Source: Muribaculaceae bacterium
Lineage (GTDB): Bacteria > Bacteroidota > Bacteroidia > Bacteroidales > Muribaculaceae
Assembly (NCBI GenBank): GCA_910573745.1
Contig: CAJSYI010000009.1
Coordinates: 1 to 64,000, forward strand
DNA: 64,000 bases
Direction: 5' to 3'
Below are positions 45,114 to 54,231 of this stretch, in pieces. The notes under the pieces are model-generated. The model did no database searches, was not told where the DNA came from, and saw only the letters and a program-made list of their open reading frames with translations. Position numbers and translations under genes: made by a program. The stretch's first letter is position 1. Each line of letters opens with the position of its first letter.

Positions 45114-46985
45114 ATGAATAAAAGACTACGCTACACTTTTTCAGCCTGTATGCTTGTCGCAGCAGCCCTGGGCCATGCACAGGAAGGCGTAAGCTACGGC
45201 TATTGTTCCGACGAAATCGAAGGATGCGGATTCACCGTCGACGGCAAATACTGGATCGCAGGCGCGTTCAAGATGACCGACGCCGACGTGAGCCAATTCG
45301 ACGGATGCGAAATCACCGGAGTGAGCATCGGATTCGGAAGCGGACGCAACAAGGACATCAAAATCTTCATGACCGAAGACCTCGCCAGCGAACCGTTCTA
45401 CACACAGGCAGGACGCGTAAGGGCATCGCAGTGGTGCGACATACCTGTTACCGAGCCAGTAAAGATTGAAAAAGGGAAGCCGTTCTACATCGGCTACACC
45501 TATTATGTGGACAACATGACCGCCAAGCCCATCGGAACGGACGGAAACACCCTTTCCTACACCGACGGAGCCGACTGGATGGCCGCGGCAATGACCGAAG
45601 AGGAACTGTCCTCCCAATGGAAGCAATACGGAAAAGAGGTCGGCAACATCTGCATACGGGCCATAATCAACGGAGAAAACCTCTCCAAGGCCAACTGCGT
45701 GCCTGTGGCCCTCGACATGCCGGAACTCGCCACCCCGGGCGAGCCGTTCAAGTTCTCGCTTTCGTTCACCAACGCATCCTCGGTGCCGGTCAGCAACGTT
45801 GAGGTGGTCTACCAGCTCGGCTCGGACGCCGAACAGACGATACAGTACGACCTTCCGCAGCCGGTCGCCACCAACGCGCGCGGCGAAATCGAGATTGACG
45901 GACTGACCGACCAGGACGAGCTTGAAATCCCGTCATGGGCAAGAATAACAAAAGTCAACGGGCTTCCCAACGACATGGCCGACCGCAAGGCATACGGCAC
46001 ACTGGTCTGCACCACCGGCCTGTTCGAGCGCAAAATGGTGGTAGAGAAGTTCTCAGGCGTACATTGCGGCTATTGCCCCCGAGGAATCGTCGGTTTCGAC
46101 TATATGAACGAACACCATAAGGACGCATTCATCGGCATCTCCGTGCAGAACTATTCCGCCTCAGACCCGATGTACTGCACCGCATACGAACCCTGGAAAA
46201 AGAAATTCAGCGCCGGAGGCGCACCTTACTGCTACGTGAACCGCAACAAGATGCTGACAACCAACCCCGAGAAAGGCACCCTCGAGGACGCTTTCAATAC
46301 GGTACATTACCGTACGAGCAACATCGGAATAAAGGTTACGGCAGAAGCCACGGCCGATCCGATGGCATATGACGTTACCGGAACCGTGAAAGTGGCTCGC
46401 GACGTGGAAGATGCCAGCCTCGCCATGACATTCGTGGTCACGGAAGACTTCGTGGGGCCCTACAGGCAGACCAACAACTTCAACACCTCGCCCGGATGCC
46501 CCGAATTCAGCGGCAAAGGCAACCCCGTGAACATGCTCTTCCACGACGTGGCACGCAACATACCCTCCGACTGGGAAGGATACGCCAACAGCGTGCCCCA
46601 GACCCTTAAAGCAGGCGAGGAATATCCGTTCACCGTAAAAGCCTTGAGCCTGGGACGCACCTCCGAGCCGAAGAACGCCAACATCATAGCACTGCTCATC
46701 GACACCAAGACCTCCGAAATAATCAATGCCGACCGAATGCACATAGACCCCTCCCGAGACGACAACCCCGGAGGAATCGACGCGGCAGACGGCGGCGAGC
46801 CGAGATTCATCGTGACAGGCGGAGAAGGATTCATCGCGCTGGACGGCGACGAATGCGAAGCGCAGATATACTCCGTCTCCGGACAGCTGACCGCAGTAAT
46901 ACGCACCGGAGAGACCGTCGAGGCAGCGCCCGGCATGTACATCGTAAAGACCCCGGCCAAGGCCGAGAAGACAATAGTCAGATAA
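45114..46985 (+). CDS. Secreted Omp28-related thioredoxin-fold protein with T9SS-like C-terminus
   Basis: A 623-residue exported protein: signal peptide (about 1-22, ending GHAQ), an N-terminal beta domain, then an Omp28/thioredoxin-like region around Cys318-Gly-Tyr-Cys321 in EKFSGVHCGYCPRGIVG. A beta-rich domain follows and the chain ends in a type A sorting-like end (AQIYSVSGQLTAVIRTG, PGMYIVK, TIVR). Omp28-related proteins are outer-membrane or surface proteins of Bacteroidota with unknown roles. The two following genes start 35 and 27 bases apart, probably one transcript. Confidence 0.7.
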   Translation: MNKRLRYTFSACMLVAAALGHAQEGVSYGYCSDEIEGCGFTVDGKYWIAGAFKMTDADVSQFDGCEITGVSIGFGSGRNKDIKIFMTEDLASEPFYTQAGRVRASQWCDIPVTEPVKIEKGKPFYIGYTYYVDNMTAKPIGTDGNTLSYTDGADWMAAAMTEEELSSQWKQYGKEVGNICIRAIINGENLSKANCVPVALDMPELATPGEPFKFSLSFTNASSVPVSNVEVVYQLGSDAEQTIQYDLPQPVATNARGEIEIDGLTDQDELEIPSWARITKVNGLPNDMADRKAYGTLVCTTGLFERKMVVEKFSGVHCGYCPRGIVGFDYMNEHHKDAFIGISVQNYSASDPMYCTAYEPWKKKFSAGGAPYCYVNRNKMLTTNPEKGTLEDAFNTVHYRTSNIGIKVTAEATADPMAYDVTGTVKVARDVEDASLAMTFVVTEDFVGPYRQTNNFNTSPGCPEFSGKGNPVNMLFHDVARNIPSDWEGYANSVPQTLKAGEEYPFTVKALSLGRTSEPKNANIIALLIDTKTSEIINADRMHIDPSRDDNPGGIDAADGGEPRFIVTGGEGFIALDGDECEAQIYSVSGQLTAVIRTGETVEAAPGMYIVKTPAKAEKTIVR

Positions 46986-47020
46986 GCACCACCAAAGACT
47001 TCAAACGAACATCAACAGAC

Positions 47021-48610
47021 ATGGCAAAAAACTTCAAAACGGCCGTTGCGGCACTCGCATTCGGCGCGCTGTTCGGCACATCTGCCGCTGAAGCCCAGAC
47101 AAGCGAAACGTGGAAGCCGATAGGCACCGGCCTGATACGCGACGACGTAATAACATCGTTCTACATCCAGGACTCTTTCTGGGAATTCCCGGCAGAAATC
47201 GAAGAAAGCGAACAGACCCCGGGACGCTACCGGATATTGAACGCATACAAGAACTGTCCGTCGGTAGGAGGCCCCGAGTTTCCCGCAGTGGACAACTATC
47301 TGGTGGTCGACGCATCCGACCCGGTGCACGTCTACATCGAACCGGCATGCGTCAACTACTACATAGGCGAAGGGCAAGTCCTGTGCCTATGGACAATGGC
47401 CGACGACTATTACAACAACCGGTACGGCAACTGGGAGCTCGCCGACAAGGAAGGGATATGCGGCCGCATAGAAGACGGAACCATCACATTCCCCGCCAGA
47501 ACCCTGCTCGCCGGATTCATAGAGGAAACAGCGTTCAATCCCTCGGAGCACGACATTATGTGGAAACAGGTGAACACGAACAGCATGTTCCGCATAAAGC
47601 TGCCCGGCACCCCCAACACCGACATCGGCATATCCTTGGTCGGCATAAACCAGGACAAGACAGGCGTGCAGTACGAAATAAGCATCCCCGCAGACACGGA
47701 ATACGCGAAAATAGGGGTCTTCGAAGGCGAATACACCGATTCCATGCGCGCCGCAGTGGAGAACGACGAGACGGAGACATTCAAATGCGAGAAATCCCAG
47801 ACATTCACAGTCCCATTCGAGAAAGACGGCATCTACACGCTCGTGGCCGTGCCTTACGTCAACGGGAAGTCATACCGGGATTCATACACGACAAGCGAAT
47901 GGAGCTATTCCGAGGCGGAATGGAGGAAGGCCGGAAAGGCAAAATACACAGAAGCCATCCTTTCAAGCAACGAACTCAGCAACTACGGATTCATAATCGA
48001 CGAGTATGAATACGAAGTGGACGTCGAGCAGGGAGTGGCCCAGCCATGGATGATACGCCTGACAGACCCTTACGGGCCGGAATGCTACCCTTACGCCACA
48101 GACGTGAACTACGACTCCAAGAAGAAGCACTACATGTGTTTCGACCTCAGCGACTTCAGCTGCGTAGACCTCAAGCACACCGAAGACATCGGCCTCGACC
48201 TCAGCCAGGGACGCATGTCGGTACGCTCCAACTCAGACCTGTACATGAACGACCGCCCCTTCGGCGACAACATGACAAAAGAGGAATACAAGGCCGACAG
48301 CTCATTGCCGAAGTGCAGATACGACGCTCAGACGAAGACCATCGTGTTCGAGCCCAACTCGATCCGTCTGCTGTTTCCCGACCGCCGTCCCGACGCATGG
48401 TACTACGCCAACATGAACGGACACGCAAAAGTGTCGCTTCCATCCGACATCGACATCAAAGAGTCGTCTGTAGCCGCAATCGAGGCTGAAGCCCAGGCTG
48501 AAGCCGAATATTTCACCATCGACGGCATCAAGGCGGACTGCCGCAACCTGGACAGCGGAATCTACATAGTGCGCAAGGGCAACGAGACGTCAAAAGTAAT
48601 CATCAGATAA
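47021..48610 (+). CDS. Secreted protein with T9SS-like C-terminus, unknown function
   Basis: A 529-residue protein with a signal peptide (MAKNFKTAVAALAFGALFGTSAAEAQ split at residue 26) and mainly beta-rich sequence without a domain I recognise. It ends with YFTIDGIKADCRNLDSGIYIV and KVIIR, the pattern of T9SS type A sorting domains (turn, GIYIV, basic end). It starts 35 bases after the Omp28-related gene. Repeated tyrosine-rich blocks suggest a surface beta-sandwich protein. Confidence 0.65.
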   Translation: MAKNFKTAVAALAFGALFGTSAAEAQTSETWKPIGTGLIRDDVITSFYIQDSFWEFPAEIEESEQTPGRYRILNAYKNCPSVGGPEFPAVDNYLVVDASDPVHVYIEPACVNYYIGEGQVLCLWTMADDYYNNRYGNWELADKEGICGRIEDGTITFPARTLLAGFIEETAFNPSEHDIMWKQVNTNSMFRIKLPGTPNTDIGISLVGINQDKTGVQYEISIPADTEYAKIGVFEGEYTDSMRAAVENDETETFKCEKSQTFTVPFEKDGIYTLVAVPYVNGKSYRDSYTTSEWSYSEAEWRKAGKAKYTEAILSSNELSNYGFIIDEYEYEVDVEQGVAQPWMIRLTDPYGPECYPYATDVNYDSKKKHYMCFDLSDFSCVDLKHTEDIGLDLSQGRMSVRSNSDLYMNDRPFGDNMTKEEYKADSSLPKCRYDAQTKTIVFEPNSIRLLFPDRRPDAWYYANMNGHAKVSLPSDIDIKESSVAAIEAEAQAEAEYFTIDGIKADCRNLDSGIYIVRKGNETSKVIIR

Positions 48611-48637
48611 TATATTCAATTCAAAACCATCCAAATC

Positions 48638-51600
48638 ATGAACAGCAGACTACACCCATTCATCCTGGGGGCGGCCGCAATCATGGCGGCAACCCCGGCA
48701 GGCGCAAGGCAGGTGGACGCGTTCCCGGAAAGGCTGATGCCATCCGAAAACCATCTACGGGCACCCATAAACCGCGCTCCCCTCAACCAGGAGGCCAGTC
48801 TTGGGACAAAAGTGTTCGGCACGACGCTTATGGACTACAACCTGGCCCGCTCATTCTCCAACTATTACGAAAACCGTTATGAGCTGGAGAAGCTCAACCT
48901 CATCTACGACGAGGCAATAGACGACTCTTCGGTCCCGACACTCTACATCATCAATGCCGGAGCCTACAACACCTCCGACGGCAACTATTACGCCTACAAG
49001 GTGAAATACTACACCATAGGCATCACCTACGCCTACCAATGGCTCAAGGTGAACCCTGCCGACGGGAAATGGGAAGTCCTGGCCACCCTCGAAAACCACA
49101 GCCATGACCACACCCCCCTCTACGACATGGCCTACAGCCCTTATGACGACGAGATGTACGGACTCGTGCAGAACGACGACGGACAGGTGAAGTCGCGCAT
49201 AGGCAAAGTGAACCTCAGCAATTCCGAAGTCTACGACCTCATACAGCTCGACGAGTATTACCTGGCCGCCGCATTCGACTATGACGGCAACCTCTACGCC
49301 ATCCGCTGGGACTACAACTCCGAAGGGAACATAACCGGCACGAGGCTCGACCGTTTCGACATGGACTTCAAGGTGGTCGATTCAAAGAAAGTAACGGTTG
49401 ACGGCAAAGCCTTCATGTCCTATTACCAGCATGGCCTCGACTTCGACTACACCACTGGAGAGCTGATATGGGCGGCGACAAACAACGAAGCCGACCAGTA
49501 CATGGTGCGTATCGAACCGGAGACAGCCGCCACCACCAACTACGGAAAGGTGGGGTTCAACGAGGTGATGACAGGCCTGCACGTGCCTTACACCACCGCG
49601 GCCCACCGTGAAGCGCCGGCAAAGGTCAACGGTCTCGGATTCACAATCGACCCACAAGGGCAGAACAACGTAACCATCTCCTGGACCAACCCGACAACGA
49701 AATGGAACCGCACAGCCCTCGACAACCTCGTTTCGGTCAAGATATACCGTGATGCCCACAGCGGAGCCCCCATAGCCACCGTCGACGCCGCAGGCAAGGA
49801 AGGAGAGAAGATGGAATTCACCGACAAAGGCGCGCCCCAAGGCATACACAAGTACTATGTCATAGCGGTCAACGACAAAGGTGAAGGCGTGGAGACGTTC
49901 ATCGAGGCATTCGTGGGCCGCGACGTCCCGGGACAGGTCAACGACCTAACCGTCAAAGACAAAGACAACGGAAAGAGCGTGGAAATCACGTGGACGGCAC
50001 CGACCGTCGGAGCCAGCGAAGGGTGGTTCGACAGCAAGATTACCTATGACGTAGAACGCCTGCCCGGCAACACCAAGCTGGCCACAGGGCTCGAGACGCT
50101 GTCATACACCGACGCCAACATCGAGGAATCGCAGTTCTACAGCTACGTGATAACCCCCGTAACCTCCGACGGACGCGGCGAGTCCCGCACCTCCGATGGG
50201 ATACTTGCGGGCGGAAGCCTGAAGGTGCCTTTCAGCACCGAGTTCTCCACCCGGCAGGAGGCTGCCCGCTTCCTGAGTTTCTACGGCTTCGGAGGCAATT
50301 CGTCTTTCGAATACACGCACAACAACACCAAGCCGGGCACAATGGCCATGATTTACCAATACCAGCCCGAAAACGACGCCACCCTCAGCTCTCCCCCGAT
50401 GAACCTGACCAAAGGGAAGAAATACCGCGTCGACTGGCACGTAACCTTATGCGGATTCGGAAGGGTGTTCGAAGACAGGTACAACCATTTCAAGATAATG
50501 GGCGGCACAGCTCCCAACGCGCAGGAGATGACCGAAGTCCTCGCCGACCATAAGGACTTCCTGAGCATCAAGGCTCCTTACAGCTGCGTGATCACCACCT
50601 ATTTCGAATCGCCCGTGGACGGGGACTACTGCGTAGGGCTCAACGTCGCCACCAACGACCAGGAAAGGAAAGACGACTGGATATATGTTACCGGATTCTC
50701 CATCTCCGAAAGCCCTGCCGACGACCTTGCTGCCGAAAAGCTGACATGTCCGCTGATAGTGTCTGCCAACAATGACAACTACTTCGACGTGGAAGTCTAC
50801 AACAACGGAGACAACAAACAGAGGAACTACAAAGTAGAAATAGGGATCGCCCGCCTCGACGGCGTGTTCGAGCCTTTCGCCTCCACCGACAAAGTGCTGG
50901 CAATCGAACCGCACGACACCCAGACAATCAGGGTTGTGGGCAAACCCGGCAAATACGGCATTCAGGACATCGCTGCACGCGTGGTGCTCACCGGAGACGG
51001 CAACGCCGACAACGACATCTCAGGGATGTGCCAGGTAAAGGTGGAAGCAGGCTCGGCCTACAACAATACCGTCAACGACACGGAGACTAACCATACCGAC
51101 TCCGGCCTCCCGTTTTCAGTGTACCATTCCAACTCAGCGTCGCAGACCATCTACACCCCCGAGATGCTCGGATTCGAGAATGAACACAACCTGATCGACG
51201 GTCTGGCCTGGGAATACACCTCTTCAAAGGAGATCAGCAACATCAAGATGAAAGTCTACCTCGGCGCAACCGACAAATCTGAATACGACAAAAACCGGGG
51301 CAAATTCATCACCGAAGGGAACAATCTCGTGTATGACGGCACCGTGGCGGCGGAAATGGATGAGGAGAACTTCAGATGGATGAACATACGGTTCCCTGAC
51401 TCGCCTTTCAGCTTACCGAAGGACAAGGGACTCGTGGTAACCGTCATTGCCGAGGAGACCGCCAACAACGGGGCATTCCCGCTATTGTTCAAGGTATTCA
51501 ATTCCTCCAATGCCAACCCCGACATCGCGGACAACCTCTACCACACAGTAATCGCACGCGACAGCAAGGAAATCGACATCGCCAACCCGGGAAGCATATT

Positions 51601-51892
51601 CAAAGCCTGCGAGATGCCTGTGCTGCATATAAGCCTCGGCAAAGGGTCAGGAGGTGTCGGCGAGATCAGCGGAGACGGCGGAGACCTCGGATTCAGCATC
51701 CTCGGCAACGCAATACGCTTCAACGGCAACGCGGCATACGCTGCCGTCTACGACATGAACGGACGACTGCTCATAGCGTCGGCAGTGGAAAGCAGCGGCT
51801 GCATGCCGCTCAACCTCTGCAACGGCATCTACATCCTCAGAGTCCAGGATGCCGACGGCAACATGAAGAGCGCAAAGTTCATCGTCCGATAG
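48638..51892 (+). CDS. Large secreted fibronectin type III protein with T9SS-like C-terminus
   Basis: A 1084-residue exported protein. A signal peptide covers about residues 1-23. A beta-propeller-like tyrosine-rich section (about 60-320) resembles accumulation of NHL-like strands. Two fibronectin type III domains follow (about 330-430 and 432-525, NVTISWTNP and SVEITWTAP), then a jelly-roll-like part (about 530-700) and further Ig-like sequence. It closes with a sorting region (YAAVYDMNGRLLIASA, CNGIYILRV, KFIVR). Function unknown; likely a surface adhesin or glycan-related protein. Confidence 0.7.
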   Translation: MNSRLHPFILGAAAIMAATPAGARQVDAFPERLMPSENHLRAPINRAPLNQEASLGTKVFGTTLMDYNLARSFSNYYENRYELEKLNLIYDEAIDDSSVPTLYIINAGAYNTSDGNYYAYKVKYYTIGITYAYQWLKVNPADGKWEVLATLENHSHDHTPLYDMAYSPYDDEMYGLVQNDDGQVKSRIGKVNLSNSEVYDLIQLDEYYLAAAFDYDGNLYAIRWDYNSEGNITGTRLDRFDMDFKVVDSKKVTVDGKAFMSYYQHGLDFDYTTGELIWAATNNEADQYMVRIEPETAATTNYGKVGFNEVMTGLHVPYTTAAHREAPAKVNGLGFTIDPQGQNNVTISWTNPTTKWNRTALDNLVSVKIYRDAHSGAPIATVDAAGKEGEKMEFTDKGAPQGIHKYYVIAVNDKGEGVETFIEAFVGRDVPGQVNDLTVKDKDNGKSVEITWTAPTVGASEGWFDSKITYDVERLPGNTKLATGLETLSYTDANIEESQFYSYVITPVTSDGRGESRTSDGILAGGSLKVPFSTEFSTRQEAARFLSFYGFGGNSSFEYTHNNTKPGTMAMIYQYQPENDATLSSPPMNLTKGKKYRVDWHVTLCGFGRVFEDRYNHFKIMGGTAPNAQEMTEVLADHKDFLSIKAPYSCVITTYFESPVDGDYCVGLNVATNDQERKDDWIYVTGFSISESPADDLAAEKLTCPLIVSANNDNYFDVEVYNNGDNKQRNYKVEIGIARLDGVFEPFASTDKVLAIEPHDTQTIRVVGKPGKYGIQDIAARVVLTGDGNADNDISGMCQVKVEAGSAYNNTVNDTETNHTDSGLPFSVYHSNSASQTIYTPEMLGFENEHNLIDGLAWEYTSSKEISNIKMKVYLGATDKSEYDKNRGKFITEGNNLVYDGTVAAEMDEENFRWMNIRFPDSPFSLPKDKGLVVTVIAEETANNGAFPLLFKVFNSSNANPDIADNLYHTVIARDSKEIDIANPGSIFKACEMPVLHISLGKGSGGVGEISGDGGDLGFSILGNAIRFNGNAAYAAVYDMNGRLLIASAVESSGCMPLNLCNGIYILRVQDADGNMKSAKFIVR

Positions 51893-51907
51893 ACAATTCA
51901 CCACCCA

Positions 51908-51941
51908 TTTTCAGGAGCGGCACGCGTGCCGCTCCTGAAAA
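51908..51941. terminator. Perfect 34-bp palindrome, probable terminator
   Basis: Two 17-base arms with no mismatch and no loop (centre CACG/CGTG at 51924/51925), with T-run and A-run edges. It would stop transcripts in either direction, although as DNA it could also be a binding site. Confidence 0.65.
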
Positions 51942-51977
51942 ACCACTTTTTCAAACATAAAAACAAATTTCAGACAC

Positions 51978-54164
51978 ATGGCAAACAAACTACTTTTCGC
52001 TGCGGCGGCCTCATTGCTGGCAATGCCAGCCGCCACGGCATTCAGCCCCCTGAGAACAGGCATGTCGGAATATGACCCTGCCTTCAAGGGACACGCTAAA
52101 TCCACCCGGGACAAGTCCGCAGGATTCACACACAAAGACTCCGGCAACGGCATGATGCGCTCGCTCGGAGTGGCCGGAGGCGGCATCGAGCAGGTAACCA
52201 AATACGGCGACCTCACGCTCCTGATCGAGGAGGACTTCTCGCTCCTGTCCACCGGCACCGAAGAGGAGCCGGACACCGAGACAATCCTCAACTACGAATG
52301 GGACGATCCCGAATACCAATATGTATGGAACAACATGAAGCCCGAATTCGTACACGGCAACCTCAAATGGGGCATAGGCAACGCCTATCCGGCAGGCGGC
52401 TCGGCATGCTTCATGTTTTCCGCCAGCAATCCTGAGGCTCACATCGTAACCCCCATGATGGACCTTACGGCCAACGACGGCTCGTTCGTGGTCGAGTTCC
52501 GCGCAAAGGCAAGCGCTGATGCGGAAATCTTCAAGCTGATGGTAGAGGCCAGCGAAACACGCAACTGGGGGCCCACCTGGGACGAATTCGACAATTCGGT
52601 GGAGTTCACCACAATCTCCAACGAATGGACCACATACCGCGCCATATTCCAGAAAGGCGGCCCGACCAGCCTCTGCAACATCTATGCCGCAGGCATGGCC
52701 GGGAACCTCTATGTGGACGACGTGAAGATATATTCGCTCAAGCCTTTCGTGGACACCCCGACCCTCAAACGCCACACCGACTTCACCCAGACCTCGTTCA
52801 AGGCCAACTGGGAGCCCGTGGACGGAGCCGACAGATACTTCCTGAGCGTATGGAGCATCAACGAAGAGGGAGAAAGGGAGTTCGTGCTTGAAGACAAGGA
52901 GATCGCCGGTGCGACTTCCTGCGAGGTCAACGGCGTGTCGGAGACCACCACGTATTTCTACGACGTAAGAGCCGCCAAGGGCGAACAGATGTCCCTCCTG
53001 CCGCTTCCCTACGAAGTGTTCGACATAGTGTCTCCCGAAATGATGCCTGCGGAACAGGGAAGCGACGAACGCACGTTCATCAGCCGCGTAAAGCCGCTGG
53101 AGGCAGCCAGAGGCTACAACTTCTACGCAATGACCGAGCGCACTGCCAAGACCGACGGCCCGTTCGTGATCACCGACGAGCAGTTCACCGGATGGAAGCA
53201 CCCCAACATCGAGACAGAGCAGCCAGAATGGACAATCGAGAACCCTTATGACCAAGTCTCAAGCCTTTGGTATCCCACCGACATACGCCAGCAGGGATGG
53301 CACGGAGAGAACTTTATGACCTATAAGGATTTCCTTTGCATCGACCCGTTCTTCTGGGAGGCCGGCGGCGAACAGTGCGGCTGGATTTCGCCCGAATTCG
53401 ACCTCTCCAAAGACGGCGGAAAGATTTCCATAGACCTCAAGCTCGCAGGCAAGGTGTGCGAACTGTTCAACGAAGACGGCACCCCCGCAGGCACGGTGAT
53501 TGCCGACTGCCTCATCGCCCTGTTCAACTGGAACGACGAAATCGGCGATTATGAACAGGTGGAAAGCGTGCGGTGCTCGGACGTAACCACATCCTGGAAA
53601 CCATACCACGTGGAACTCACAAAAGGCTCTTCACGCTCCGTAATCGGATTCTTCGCGGTGCATTCGCTCGACAACCTCTACGTGGACGACATCCTCATCC
53701 AACAGAACTACAAGGCCGGAGAGAAGTTCTACGACCCGTTCGCCTACCGCACCTGGCTCCTCGCAGACCAGATAAGGGGAGAAGGCGGCGACCCGGAACG
53801 ATTCGAGTACACGCTGCCCAGCCACGCATGGGACCGGGACATCTACCACAAGGCCCAGGCCGCACGCATACATTTCGACAAGAACAACAGCCACGACGGC
53901 GAGGCGCTGTCAGGCTTCTCAAAAACAGAATACGTCGGGAACTTCGAGAGCGGCCTGTCGCTCGTGCTTGACGAAAACGACGGCTCCGCCCGCGTCATCG
54001 ACGGGACAATCACCATACTCAACCCCGAAGGCAAAGATGTGATGCTCTTTTCAGCCGACGGCAAGGCCGCTCTGCTCGGCAGTTCCGCTGAAATCAGGCA
54101 CAAGGCCCCGAGGGGGGCATACGTGGTCCGCATCGGCACGAAATCCATCAAATTAGTACACTGA
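51978..54164 (+). CDS. Secreted double jelly-roll (choice-of-anchor J) protein with T9SS-like C-terminus
   Basis: A 728-residue exported protein with a signal peptide (about 1-21, ATAFS). It carries two jelly-roll domains of the choice-of-anchor J type (about 75-255, with FVVEFRAKASADAEIFKLMV and DDVKIYSL; and about 385-580, with KISIDLKLAGK and VDDILIQ) separated by a fibronectin-like domain (about 258-350). The sorting-like end is DVMLFSADGKAALLGSS and GAYVVRIGTKSIKLVH. Such proteins are common T9SS cargo in Bacteroidota. Function unknown. Confidence 0.7.
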   Translation: MANKLLFAAAASLLAMPAATAFSPLRTGMSEYDPAFKGHAKSTRDKSAGFTHKDSGNGMMRSLGVAGGGIEQVTKYGDLTLLIEEDFSLLSTGTEEEPDTETILNYEWDDPEYQYVWNNMKPEFVHGNLKWGIGNAYPAGGSACFMFSASNPEAHIVTPMMDLTANDGSFVVEFRAKASADAEIFKLMVEASETRNWGPTWDEFDNSVEFTTISNEWTTYRAIFQKGGPTSLCNIYAAGMAGNLYVDDVKIYSLKPFVDTPTLKRHTDFTQTSFKANWEPVDGADRYFLSVWSINEEGEREFVLEDKEIAGATSCEVNGVSETTTYFYDVRAAKGEQMSLLPLPYEVFDIVSPEMMPAEQGSDERTFISRVKPLEAARGYNFYAMTERTAKTDGPFVITDEQFTGWKHPNIETEQPEWTIENPYDQVSSLWYPTDIRQQGWHGENFMTYKDFLCIDPFFWEAGGEQCGWISPEFDLSKDGGKISIDLKLAGKVCELFNEDGTPAGTVIADCLIALFNWNDEIGDYEQVESVRCSDVTTSWKPYHVELTKGSSRSVIGFFAVHSLDNLYVDDILIQQNYKAGEKFYDPFAYRTWLLADQIRGEGGDPERFEYTLPSHAWDRDIYHKAQAARIHFDKNNSHDGEALSGFSKTEYVGNFESGLSLVLDENDGSARVIDGTITILNPEGKDVMLFSADGKAALLGSSAEIRHKAPRGAYVVRIGTKSIKLVH

Positions 54165-54173
54165 CCATTCAGT

Positions 54174-54210
54174 GGGGCTGTGCCGCAATGGATGTTTACG
54201 GCACAGCCCC
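54174..54210 (+). terminator. Intrinsic terminator
   Basis: Perfect 12-bp arms GGGGCTGTGCCG and CGGCACAGCCCC around a 13-base loop, ten bases after the upstream stop codon. The T-run is poor. Confidence 0.65.
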
Positions 54211-54231
54211 TTGCACCAAAATCAAACAATT

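Noticed and set aside
46853-47020. Upstream extension of the 47021 secreted protein
   Set aside because: It overlaps the previous gene out of frame; a clean signal peptide starts at ATG 47021.
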